Source of the DNA: Deltaproteobacteria bacterium
Lineage (GTDB): Bacteria > Desulfobacterota > Desulfobulbia > Desulfobulbales > SURF-16
Assembly: GCA_029939635.1 (NCBI GenBank)
Contig: JAOZSN010000034.1
Span: forward strand, 3,067 to 22,138
Length of the DNA stretch: 19,072 nt
Reading direction: 5' to 3'
Program-made: the position numbers and the translations under genes
The notes under the pieces: model-generated
The model's input: the letters and a program-made list of their open reading frames with translations, nothing else
Databases searched by the model: none
Told to the model about the DNA's origin: nothing
Part shown: one piece after another, positions 8,401 to 14,158 of the stretch
Position numbering within the stretch: position 1 is the first letter of the stretch
How the letters are laid out: each line of letters begins with the position of its first letter

Positions 8401-8578
8401 GATCAGACTGAACAATATCACCATTTTCCAGCCTCGCCAAACCCCCAACTTGAAATTCTACCACATACTTTTCAGGTGGCGTTCCTTCGGTGGAAACTAT
8501 GGATATTTTGGGGTGGCTAGAAAAATGCTGTTCCACTGCATCGGATTCAACACTCAATCGGTTATCGGCTTCACTCAT
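5471..8578 (-). CDS. large single-span membrane protein: E2/UBC-like N-terminal domain, acidic repeats, TPR-like periplasmic domain
   Basis: This 1035-residue protein does not belong to a named family I can recognise. Residues about 14-137 resemble a ubiquitin-conjugating (UBC/E2) fold. HRVEISLSFGFPHFPP is followed by EIFHPDID (HPN-like, H86-P87-D88), IKIADFW and a helical end with NPAAMDWL. The active Cys position is Lys95 and the catalytic Asn is Asp88, so conjugation is unlikely. Residues 160-385 are acidic, with five PEIEFQS-type repeats (179, 209, 235, 261, 286). A helical region lies at about 385-480 and a Pro/Ala linker at 480-545. KKKK and further basic residues precede one membrane span (569-590), placing the N-terminus inside. 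Residues 595-930 are helical, with TPR-like hairpins starting near 684, 740, 792, 846 and 904. A globular tail follows. The ATG has no obvious ribosome site, and no other start was found before an upstream stop. Role unknown. Confidence 0.85.
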   Translation of the reverse strand: MSEADNRLSVESDAVEQHFSSHPKISIVSTEGTPPEKYVVEFQVGGLARLENGDIVQSDQHRVEISLSFGFPHFPPNCKPLTEIFHPDIDPSAIKIADFWDKTKTLVDLINHIARMIAWQVYSDENVFNPAAMDWLTDHGSEIPADQYDFLGDAGSASSVEEDNASSDVPLDLDESNLPEIQFGTVELGAEELNEDDAAIQSATEADVPEIKVQSAAFSNPEPADESAVSEDEFPEIEFQSTAFAQSAPPDSSPAADDDFPEIEFQSEALGDSSSSSGSSQDDETPEIEFQSSALDDVSEGSMRLDLGDISVDEIELDVPADDPASKSMKLDLDLSSPDDESAGEQSDIVIENIAVDETLNGLSHESFGDDEIDLDLNEVDVDFDIFSGMLDQRKYYAARKKFVTLPVEQQSADVKSLHITVEERIEAVEDVHKTALDFESQGLIEKAAGKLEEVMEAVADFPGLEADMKRVRNAWMLLGQGNEPASSQEPALTLESTEADELSSLGETELPTMSSDNAFQAAPPPAAAQSETLASPSAPRSVAKKKKSPPKVKEPKGPGFFAQKQNRPIIIAGGVLMVAILLSLWGGYEWRSYAKADTLWGEMNSLLEAGNFDKAKADCARIKKIVGSIKLFKNGDKKELLAKVDDLLGSEHFREGIEGKILHQGRYISKRAHRAYEQIDAFIAKGEKQGAAADWQNALATYEKAQKIAKENKDRLDPKVLAQVDLLVSQTRFAQLVSTGKTHFIASQWSQAISVFEKAMLLAKKKDVADPSTSYDVHRYLQRARFSMLVNEGDALLKEKKWAAAVDKFTAAQKISTEKNIIETSKAKYVLVKQSQTLLLRSMVDGDAFRDKRKWAKAVHEYQVAADVVKESIPLPGKSQVETEKIVYGSLLGVLVKMETNIAAGYIEQQKYSKARAAYQRIVAAINSSSFASQPDMVAILEKTKKQIRETELASVIDDKKAYLMDHYKDIFTENFVGVRATSLTQPQIDFLESKDDILIFRMRCREKQEVKFFTLELVYQYDMIVEQWGFAKN
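7694..8047 (-). repeat. five in-frame PEIEFQS-type coding repeats
   Basis: These are the coding repeats of the large membrane protein. The copies read LPEIQFGTVEL, VPEIKVQSAAF, FPEIEFQSTAF, FPEIEFQSEAL and TPEIEFQSSAL. Their Pro residues lie at 179, 209, 235, 261 and 286, giving periods of 30, 26, 26 and 25. The spacers are acidic and Ser/Ala-rich. The last three copies are the most alike, which suggests recent expansion. Two shorter copies of a SM(R/K)LDL element follow at residues 302 and 328. Confidence 0.85.
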
Positions 8579-8694
8579 AATTTTGTCAATTGGTTGAAAA
8601 ATAAGGCTAAAGGAGAAGGTAAATAGTTTACTTAAACAAAGTTCTTGGATAATTTTTCAGTAGAATTCTTAAAGTTTCCGATCTTTATTTCTTA

Positions 8695-8729
8695 AACTGT
8701 GAACCATAAACTGTAAACCATGAACTTAA
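8695..8729. repeat. degenerate 7-base tandem repeat (AACYRTR type)
   Basis: Five successive 7-base units each begin with AAC: AACTGTG, AACCATA, AACTGTA, AACCATG and a diverged AACTTAA. The first four alternate, so they also form two 14-base units that differ at one position. They are non-coding and lie in the spacer between divergent genes. They resemble the short heptanucleotide repeats seen between genes in other bacteria; function unknown. Confidence 0.6.
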
Positions 8730-8801
8730 CTAAAAAAAATTATCTTTCCCGAAAAAACAAGGCACATATTTCCTTAAATCGTCAGGCAATCATAATCTTT
8801 T

Positions 8802-8830
8802 TTGAAATCAAAGCTAAATAAGTATAGAAT
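8802..8830 (+). promoter_or_regulatory. candidate sigma70-type promoter for the DUF4388 gene
   Basis: TTGAAA at 8802-8807 and TAGAAT at 8825-8830 each match the consensus at 5 of 6 positions, with the ideal 17-base spacer. Transcription would start near 8837, giving a leader of about 90 bases before the ATG at 8926. Confidence 0.5.
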
Positions 8831-8925
8831 ATATTCAACTATTTCTAAAATAAAATCTTTCTCTTAGTCCATTTTTAGAAAATTTCCCCTCAATCTCCGC
8901 AATACCTAAATAAAAACAAATCAAT

Positions 8926-9555
8926 ATGGCTCAAGTAAAAGCATTTTTCAAGATAATCGAAGAGTTGAACTGCCCTCTCTACAATAAGGGTGACATGATC
9001 TACTTTGATGATAAATCAGTAGAGTTCAGCGGAGCAAAACCATCCTGTTTCATTCTCATCAGGGAATTGACCCAACTTCTCTTCAAATTTATCAGCGGCA
9101 CCCCTCCTAAGGCCAACAAATTATATGGCTGTGGTGGCTGCACCGGTCTAATGAAATTCAAACTCTCAGACGAGCCTTTCCCTGACACGAGCACAGCAGG
9201 ACAGGACAGCATCCAAGAATCTATCACCAGTGGTGTTTCAGGAGATCTGGGAGCACTTCCCCCTACAGAGGTCTTCCAAGCTCTCAATATTAGCGAAAAA
9301 AACGGCATTATTCGCTTTTCATTTCCTTCCGGAACAGGATTTGCCGTTTTTCGAGATGGAGAGTTTGTCACCGCTCACTATCTTGGCAAAAAAGACCTTC
9401 CGGCAATTTTTGCTATGCTCAAAGAAAGTGAAGGCTCCTTTCATTTTGAAGTAGGCCTGGCAGACGAACACCTGGAGCGAGAGCAACTAGGTAACTTTAT
9501 GATGGTCTTGATGGAAGGTATGCGAAAAATTGACGAAGATGAGGATACGAACTAA
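8926..9555 (+). CDS. DUF4388 (PatA N-terminal-like) domain protein with Cys-rich N-terminal region
   Basis: This is a 209-residue cytosolic protein with no signal peptide or membrane span. The C-terminal half, about 103-190, matches DUF4388. It runs SGDLGALPPTEVFQAL, SEKNGIIRFS, GFAVFRDGEFVTAHY and then EGSFHFEVG. DUF4388 domains are common in deltaproteobacterial signalling and motility proteins, usually of unknown biochemical role. The N-terminal 80 residues form a second unit with NCPLYNKGDMI (Cys16), Cys41 and a CGGC pair (Cys69, Cys72) in YGCGGCTGLMKF. These could bind a metal or form a disulfide. The gene diverges from the large E2-like membrane protein and converges on serA. The ATG lacks a visible ribosome site; the preceding bases are A/T only. 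The tail is acidic. Confidence 0.8.
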   Translation: MAQVKAFFKIIEELNCPLYNKGDMIYFDDKSVEFSGAKPSCFILIRELTQLLFKFISGTPPKANKLYGCGGCTGLMKFKLSDEPFPDTSTAGQDSIQESITSGVSGDLGALPPTEVFQALNISEKNGIIRFSFPSGTGFAVFRDGEFVTAHYLGKKDLPAIFAMLKESEGSFHFEVGLADEHLEREQLGNFMMVLMEGMRKIDEDEDTN

Positions 9556-9621
9556 AGGGCAACTTGAAAAGCCAGTCATCTGGTTCGAGAACAAAGAACA
9601 AATAATTCCCCCCTTCTCATA

Positions 9622-10794
9622 TTAGGCGAAACTTATGGTTCTGGTTCGTATTACGTCCGCATGACTATTAATAGCCGTGATAATCTCTTCTGTTACTGCT
9701 GAGCTCAAATCAATGATATTATAGCCAATATGGCCATTACTTTCGTTGAGGTAACTGACAATATTAATGCCATACCCCCCAAGTAACTGGGAGGCAAAAC
9801 CAATCATACCTGGCGTATCCCTGTTTATCATAATGAGACGGGTGTGCACCAGATCACCCGGAATTGATTCAACAGTTGGAAAATTAACACTGCGTACCAC
9901 AGAACCATACTCGAGATAGGCCAATAATTCTCCCACAGCCATCGTGGCACATTGTTCCTCTGACTCCTCGGTTGACGCACCAATATGGGGAGTCGTAATC
10001 ACCTTTGCATTGCTCAACAAACGGTTCGAGGGGAAATCACTGATATAGAGAGATAACTGCCCTGAAGCCAAACCCTGCTCAACATCCTCCTCTACCACCA
10101 CCTCCTGCCGGGAATAGTTGATAAGCATAGCCCCCTTGGGAAGTTGGGCAATAAGCTCTTTATTTACCATCCCCGTGGTCTTACCAGAAAGAGGGACATG
10201 AATTGTCAAAATATTGGCACTAGCAACCATTGCCTTAACAGATCGTGCCAGAGAGACCTCTGGCAAAAGACTATGAATATTTTCCAAGGCTGGTTGAGGA
10301 TCAAAACCAACCACCTTCATGAGCTGACTCAAGCCACGATTCGCCACCCGCACCCCAATCTGACCCAAGCCAAGAACGCCTAAGGTCTTACCGGCTAGTT
10401 CCATTCCACGAAACGCACTCTTTCCTTGCTCCACCTGACCCTGCAATTCTGCACCCTCCAGATGAGCTAAACTCCGGCAAAAATCAATACCAGGCATAAT
10501 GTTCCGGGCTCCAATACCTGCCATAACCATGACTAATTCGGCAACAGCATTAGAATTGGCCCCAGGCGTATTAAAAACGCACACCCCCTTTTGGATGGCC
10601 TTGTCTAAAGTAATATTATTCACCCCAGCCCCAGCACGTGCAATAGCCAGCAAAGACGGGTAATCATCTACATCAATATTGCTACTCCGAACAATAATGC
10701 CTTCCGGATCCTGAACATCATCAGCAACAACATAGCTATCACTAAACAGATTAAGCCCCTCTGAGGCGATACTATTAACGACCTTGATCTTCAT
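9622..10794 (-). CDS. serA: D-3-phosphoglycerate dehydrogenase, short ACT-containing type
   Basis: This enzyme catalyses the first step of serine synthesis, oxidising 3-phosphoglycerate with NAD. At 390 residues it matches the shorter type found in Clostridia and some deltaproteobacteria. The substrate part has ARAGAGVNNI (52-61) and FNTPGANSNAVAELV (74-88). The NAD-binding GLGQIG is at 142-147 with the acceptor Asp165 in GFDP. Arg229 in NYSRQ and His270 in TTPHIGAST are catalytic. The C-terminal ACT domain begins near 317 (TRLIMINRDTPGMIG), suggesting serine control. Oddly, the position aligned with the catalytic Glu (FPTEP in E. coli SerA) is Asn257, in SDFPSN. The Gly after Arg229 is Gln. 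Phosphoglycerate dehydrogenase activity is thus likely but not certain; another 2-hydroxyacid substrate is possible. The ATG has GAGGGTGGG upstream. Confidence 0.85.
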   Translation of the reverse strand: MKIKVVNSIASEGLNLFSDSYVVADDVQDPEGIIVRSSNIDVDDYPSLLAIARAGAGVNNITLDKAIQKGVCVFNTPGANSNAVAELVMVMAGIGARNIMPGIDFCRSLAHLEGAELQGQVEQGKSAFRGMELAGKTLGVLGLGQIGVRVANRGLSQLMKVVGFDPQPALENIHSLLPEVSLARSVKAMVASANILTIHVPLSGKTTGMVNKELIAQLPKGAMLINYSRQEVVVEEDVEQGLASGQLSLYISDFPSNRLLSNAKVITTPHIGASTEESEEQCATMAVGELLAYLEYGSVVRSVNFPTVESIPGDLVHTRLIMINRDTPGMIGFASQLLGGYGINIVSYLNESNGHIGYNIIDLSSAVTEEIITAINSHADVIRTRTISFA

Positions 10795-10880
10795 TACCCA
10801 CCCTCTCGCCTTTAATTACCGGTGCCTATGCCCCGAGTAGAGCTACCTAAAGTATGAGAACTTCTTCATTAAAACACAAT

Positions 10881-10915
10881 AAAAAAAGGGAGCGAACCAA
10901 ACGCCCCCCCCTTTT
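10881..10915 (-). terminator. rho-independent terminator after the GGDEF gene
   Basis: Read on the minus strand, GGGGGCG and CGCTCCC (10902-10908 and 10888-10894, one G-U pair) form a stem around a 7-base loop. Seven T residues (10881-10887) follow directly. The outer A and T runs can extend the pairing. It lies about 90 bases beyond the stop of the GGDEF gene and upstream of serA, so serA probably has its own promoter. Confidence 0.8.
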
Positions 10916-11006
10916 AGAAAGTAACAACTGAAATCATTTGTATTACAAACAGGTACCCTACTAGAAAATTACCTGGCTCAACAGATATGCCCCTTGCTCC
11001 TCTTAC

Positions 11007-12029
11007 TTACGCTGAACAGACACAATTGCGACCATTATCTTTGGCCTGGTAGAGCAATTCATCTGTCTTTTGCAACCATTGATCTTGAGTCATATCAGCA
11101 CTCCACTGACAAAGACCAATACTTACTCCCAACTTAGATTCTGGGGTTGCATAAATGTTCAAACCACCTACAGCCCTACAGAGACGCTCGGCTAAAATTC
11201 GTGCAGAGACACAATCGGTATCTGGAAGAATCAGCGCAAATTCATCACCGCCAAAGCGTACAAGAACATCACTGACACGAATCATATCAGCAAAGGTATC
11301 AGCAACCAACTTTAGAACCCTATCACCTTCAGCATGGCCAAGGTTATCATTTATTTGCTTAAAGCAATCAAGATCCATACTGACAAGAGAAAGCTTATGA
11401 TTGTGCCGACGAGCACCTTCCAGAAGGGGCCCTAACCTCTCTTCAAAAACACGCCGATTACCCAAACCAGTCAGGCTATCCTTTCGAGATTCTTCAAACA
11501 CCTGCTCATAAACCCGAGCACGCTGTAAGGCACCGGTCAACACGGACAAGGCATCCTGCATAATCGCCTCTTCCTGTATATCAAGCCGAGCATCAGGACG
11601 AAGGATCAGCAACAAGCCACTTTCTTCATTGAAACTAATGCGCCAGTTATGAACAAAATACTCCTCCTCCTTCCAGCTTTTCAATACAGAAACCTTGGAG
11701 GCATTGGAAAAAAGTCGTTCAGCAAGACTTATAACATTTCGGCGCGCTGAACCATGGTTTGAACAGCAATAATGCCTCGCTTTCTGGCCTGGTACATCAA
11801 GGCCAAGGAGTTCATGGGGCACTAATGGCGCTAACCAGACAGAAAAGGCATCAACCATGCTGGCAAGGTCAACAGCTAAAGCCAGACGGGCATGGAGATT
11901 ATTTATAATATTGAGACGATGGGACGTCTCTTTCATTTTATGAAACTCGTGCAAAAGCTGAACCATATCTTGAGAATCACTGGTTCGACTTAAGGTTGGT
12001 TTTAACGATTTTAAGATTGCTTCACTCAT
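11007..12029 (-). CDS. diguanylate cyclase (GGDEF domain) with GAF-like N-terminal sensor region
   Basis: This 340-residue cytosolic protein is predicted to make cyclic di-GMP from GTP. The GGDEF domain covers about 180-340. It shows DSLTGLGNRRVF (184-195), the metal-binding SMDLDCFKQINDNLGH (217-232), RFGGDEF (258-264) with the intact active-site signature, and GVSIGLC. An RVSD motif at 251-254, five residues before GGDEF, matches the RxxD inhibitory site, so product feedback is expected. The first 170 residues have no membrane segment. Their pattern of helix, then LLGLDVPG, HNWRISF and SGLLLILRP, resembles a diverged GAF-type fold, with a Cys88-Cys89 pair. The ligand is unknown. A predicted coiled connection at about 165-183 joins the halves. 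AGGAGAAGGA precedes the ATG. The gene stands alone between terminators. Confidence 0.92.
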   Translation of the reverse strand: MSEAILKSLKPTLSRTSDSQDMVQLLHEFHKMKETSHRLNIINNLHARLALAVDLASMVDAFSVWLAPLVPHELLGLDVPGQKARHYCCSNHGSARRNVISLAERLFSNASKVSVLKSWKEEEYFVHNWRISFNEESGLLLILRPDARLDIQEEAIMQDALSVLTGALQRARVYEQVFEESRKDSLTGLGNRRVFEERLGPLLEGARRHNHKLSLVSMDLDCFKQINDNLGHAEGDRVLKLVADTFADMIRVSDVLVRFGGDEFALILPDTDCVSARILAERLCRAVGGLNIYATPESKLGVSIGLCQWSADMTQDQWLQKTDELLYQAKDNGRNCVCSA

Positions 12030-12279
12030 TATCCTTCTCCTACGTTCAGGCTCATCCTATGTTGGGAAAATTGACATACAAAAAGAATATGCCATTTCTA
12101 TGCCAAAGAACTAAGAACGCAGCGTCAACACGAGCAATATCATTTTAAAACAGGGTAACATGGTAAAAAGCAAAGGAATATTTTTTTCAAATAACTGCAT
12201 CAAGAAAACCAACAGAATGTTGGGATATTTTCAGTAGGCTGTTTTTGCCTACCTGCCCGCAACAAAGCTCACCCAAACA

Positions 12280-12297
12280 GTGTCATTATTATGACAC
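12280..12297. promoter_or_regulatory. 18-base operator-like palindrome
   Basis: GTGTCAT-TATT-ATGACAC is a perfect 7-base inverted repeat around an AT centre, the size of a dimeric regulator site. A further GTGTCAC lies at 12308-12314. It is about 250 bases upstream of the GGDEF start codon. I cannot name the regulator. Confidence 0.4.
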
Positions 12298-12369
12298 GAA
12301 CCAGAGGTGTCACCCCCCGTTTCAAGCTAAAACCAAGAGCACCATTCACATACAGATCAATCGCATAAC

Positions 12370-12411
12370 AAAAAAAGGCCTGATCTCACGCAAGATGAAA
12401 TCAGGCCTTTT
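12370..12411 (-). terminator. rho-independent terminator after the pyrophosphatase gene
   Basis: AAAAGGCCTGAT (12373-12384) and ATCAGGCCTTTT (12400-12411) form a perfect 12-base stem around a 15-base loop. On the minus strand the stem runs into seven T residues (12370-12376). It lies about 40 bases past the pyrophosphatase stop. Confidence 0.9.
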
Positions 12412-12449
12412 CAATTCAGTTGCCTGCCATGCAGGCTTCTGATTCTAAT

Positions 12450-13379
12450 TTAGCAACCGCATGCTTTCTGCAGAGCAGGTACGGTCTGCTTTTTACGGCT
12501 CATCATACCATCAATCCAGAAGGAGGTACCATCAAGCTTACCATTGAAGGCACCTTCAATGAGAGCAGGATCTTCAGAAACAACAACCAGATCAGTGCCT
12601 TCCTTAACAACGTCAGTGAGCATAAGCAGTACAGTGTGACGGCCATCAGCCTGGGTCTCTTTCATGGCACCCAGCAGGTCATCACGAATGGCAGCAACTT
12701 GATCAAGGGTAGCAAGCTCAAGCTGGCCAACACCCATTTTCTTGCCATTCATATCAAAATCTTTGTAATCGCGGAAAAGCAGATCCATGGGAGCCACACC
12801 GTCAACAGCAGACTTAGCTTTCAGCATATCCATGAACAGGGCATCAGTATCCTCAACACCAGCAATTACCTTCAGCTCAGCAACAGCAGCCTTATCTTTA
12901 TCGGTACAGGTGGGGGACTTGAAGTTAACGGTATCACTGAGGATAGCAGCAAGCATGGCACCAGCAACATCCTTAGGAATCTCAACGTTGTTGAGCTTGT
13001 ACATCTCGTTAAGCACAGTACAGGTACAGCCAACAGGCTGACAGTTAACCAGAATAGGGTTGTTTGTGGTAATATCACCAACCTTATGATGATCTACAAT
13101 GGCAACAACCTCGGCATCACCAATATTGGCAGGTGCCTGGGCAATATCGCTGTGATCAACCAGAGCAATCTGCTTTCCAGCAGCGTCGGTGATCTCCTCA
13201 GGAGCAGCCAGCCCAAACTTTTCCAAAACTACCTGAGATTCAGGATTAAGCTTATCAGCAGAAGACTGCATAACAGCTACAGCATCTTCGCCCATGGCCT
13301 TGGCCAAAGTGGCATAGCCAATGGCAGCGGCAACGGAATCGGTATCAGGGTTACTGTGTCCACATACGTAAGTAGTCAT
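12450..13379 (-). CDS. ppaC: manganese-dependent inorganic pyrophosphatase (class II, DHH family)
   Basis: This cytosolic enzyme hydrolyses pyrophosphate to phosphate, pulling biosynthetic reactions forward. At 309 residues it has the usual class II length without regulatory CBS inserts. The metal ligands are all visible: His8, Asp12 and Asp14 in GHSNPDTDS, Asp75 in LVDHSD, His97-His98 in IVDHHK, and Asp149 in ILSDT. The C-terminal substrate-binding SRKKQ is at 294-298, within the DHHA2 domain. In sulfate reducers pyrophosphatase also removes the product of sulfate activation, which fits the suspected host, though no sulfate genes lie here. The ATG at 13377-13379 has a strong GGAGGAG site. 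The upstream region is AT-rich with TATATATT near 13402-13412. The gene is monocistronic, ended by a strong terminator. The gene symbol follows common usage for this family. Confidence 0.96.
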   Translation of the reverse strand: MTTYVCGHSNPDTDSVAAAIGYATLAKAMGEDAVAVMQSSADKLNPESQVVLEKFGLAAPEEITDAAGKQIALVDHSDIAQAPANIGDAEVVAIVDHHKVGDITTNNPILVNCQPVGCTCTVLNEMYKLNNVEIPKDVAGAMLAAILSDTVNFKSPTCTDKDKAAVAELKVIAGVEDTDALFMDMLKAKSAVDGVAPMDLLFRDYKDFDMNGKKMGVGQLELATLDQVAAIRDDLLGAMKETQADGRHTVLLMLTDVVKEGTDLVVVSEDPALIEGAFNGKLDGTSFWIDGMMSRKKQTVPALQKACGC

Positions 13380-13594
13380 CGTTTTACTCCTCCAAATTTT
13401 TTAAATAAAATATATACAACAGGCAATTGCTTCGCTAAAGTAAGGGGAGCTGGGTTTAAGGACTGATCCAAGCTCATGAGATATCACGCTAATGTCCTGC
13501 AAAGGTAAAGAAAACAGCAGCGGAAAATCTTGCAAAAGATAGTGCTAATAAGGTAGTGAGTCAAGAAGAAAAAAAGATATTTAATTACAAGATT

Positions 13595-13631
13595 AAAAAG
13601 AGGCTGCCTAGCCCTGCAACTACCTCTTTTT
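13595..13631 (+). terminator. terminator-like hairpin directly before the response regulator start
   Basis: AAAAAGAGG (13595-13603) and CCTCTTTTT (13623-13631) form a perfect 9-base stem with a 19-base loop, ending in five T residues. The ribosome site AGGA begins two bases later and the ATG is at 13641. Since the upstream gene is on the other strand, it is more likely a leader element, perhaps an attenuator, than the end of a transcript. The A/U-rich part of the stem makes it only moderately stable. Confidence 0.4.
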
Positions 13632-13640
13632 CAGGATGGA

Positions 13641-14153
13641 ATGCGTATGACGGACAACGAGACAAACAAGACTTTCAGCGCCAAAAAGGTCTTGGTGGCA
13701 GAAGACAATCCAGTGGTCAGAAAAGGATTGATTAATTTCCTTACCAAGTGGGGCTATGAGCCCATTGAGGCTGAAGACGGAGATACTGCTTGGTCCATAC
13801 TTGAACAAGACCCGTCCTTACGCTTAGCCATTGTTGACTGGAACCTACCAGGGCTAAGCGGTATGCAGGTCTGCCAACGCCTACGCATTAAGACCAATGC
13901 TCCCTATGTTTACACCATCATGTTCAGCTCTCGTAAATCCAAAGAGGAACAGATCCTTGCCCTTGATGGTGGCGCTGATGACTATCTGGTCAAACCATGC
14001 AAACCATCTGAGTTGCGGGCTCACCTCGGGGTTGGTCGACGCATTATTGAAACCGCTTTTCAAACAATATCAAACACACCATCTCCAGCCAACCAGCCAG
14101 AGACAGAAGAAGAGGTAACCCTTGATGACAGGGAAGCCGAGACTGACGAGTAA
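13641..14153 (+). CDS. single-domain response regulator (receiver domain) with acidic tail
   Basis: This 170-residue cytosolic protein consists of one CheY-like receiver domain and no output domain. Glu21-Asp22 in VLVAEDN form the acidic pocket. Asp66 in LAIVDWNLPGLSG is the phosphate acceptor, Ser97 or Ser98 in IMFSSR is the switch residue, and Lys118 in YLVKPCKPSEL completes the site. The domain spans about 15-140 and is followed by a 30-residue low-complexity tail rich in Glu and Asp. Such stand-alone receivers act in phosphorelays or by protein contact; no histidine kinase is nearby. AGGA lies 4 bases before the ATG at 13641. An in-frame ATG at 13647 with GGA 6 bases upstream is an equally plausible start, 2 residues shorter. 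The HAD phosphatase gene follows after 5 bases, so the two are co-transcribed. Confidence 0.92.
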   Translation: MRMTDNETNKTFSAKKVLVAEDNPVVRKGLINFLTKWGYEPIEAEDGDTAWSILEQDPSLRLAIVDWNLPGLSGMQVCQRLRIKTNAPYVYTIMFSSRKSKEEQILALDGGADDYLVKPCKPSELRAHLGVGRRIIETAFQTISNTPSPANQPETEEEVTLDDREAETDE

Positions 14154-14158
14154 TATAC

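Larger units (their letters stand above)
8579..8925. other. AT-rich divergent intergenic region
   Basis: This 347-base stretch separates two divergent genes and has no supported gene. It holds a run of 7-base repeats at 8695-8729 and a good plus-strand promoter at 8802-8830. Neither flanking start codon has a recognisable Shine-Dalgarno sequence. I see no clear minus-strand promoter for the large membrane protein. Confidence 0.6.
12030..12449. other. intergenic region with operator-like palindromes
   Basis: These 420 bases lie between the pyrophosphatase and the start of the GGDEF gene, both on the minus strand. They hold the pyrophosphatase terminator (12370-12411), an 18-base palindrome (12280-12297) and a small hairpin CCAACA-GAA-TGTTGG (12209-12223). 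The GGDEF promoter must also lie here, but I cannot place it with confidence. No gene is supported. Confidence 0.55.

Noticed and set aside
7937..8626. 229-codon open frame on the plus strand opposite the E2-like domain
   Set aside because: It resembles no protein family. The minus-strand frame has coherent domains, a membrane span and repeats in the same gene.
12070..12098. TTGACA on the plus strand
   Set aside because: There is no adequate -10 sequence at the right spacing and no plus-strand gene downstream before 13641.
12420..13466. 348-codon open frame on the plus strand
   Set aside because: It lies opposite the pyrophosphatase gene, whose metal ligands and motifs are all intact. Its translation has no family pattern and no ribosome site.
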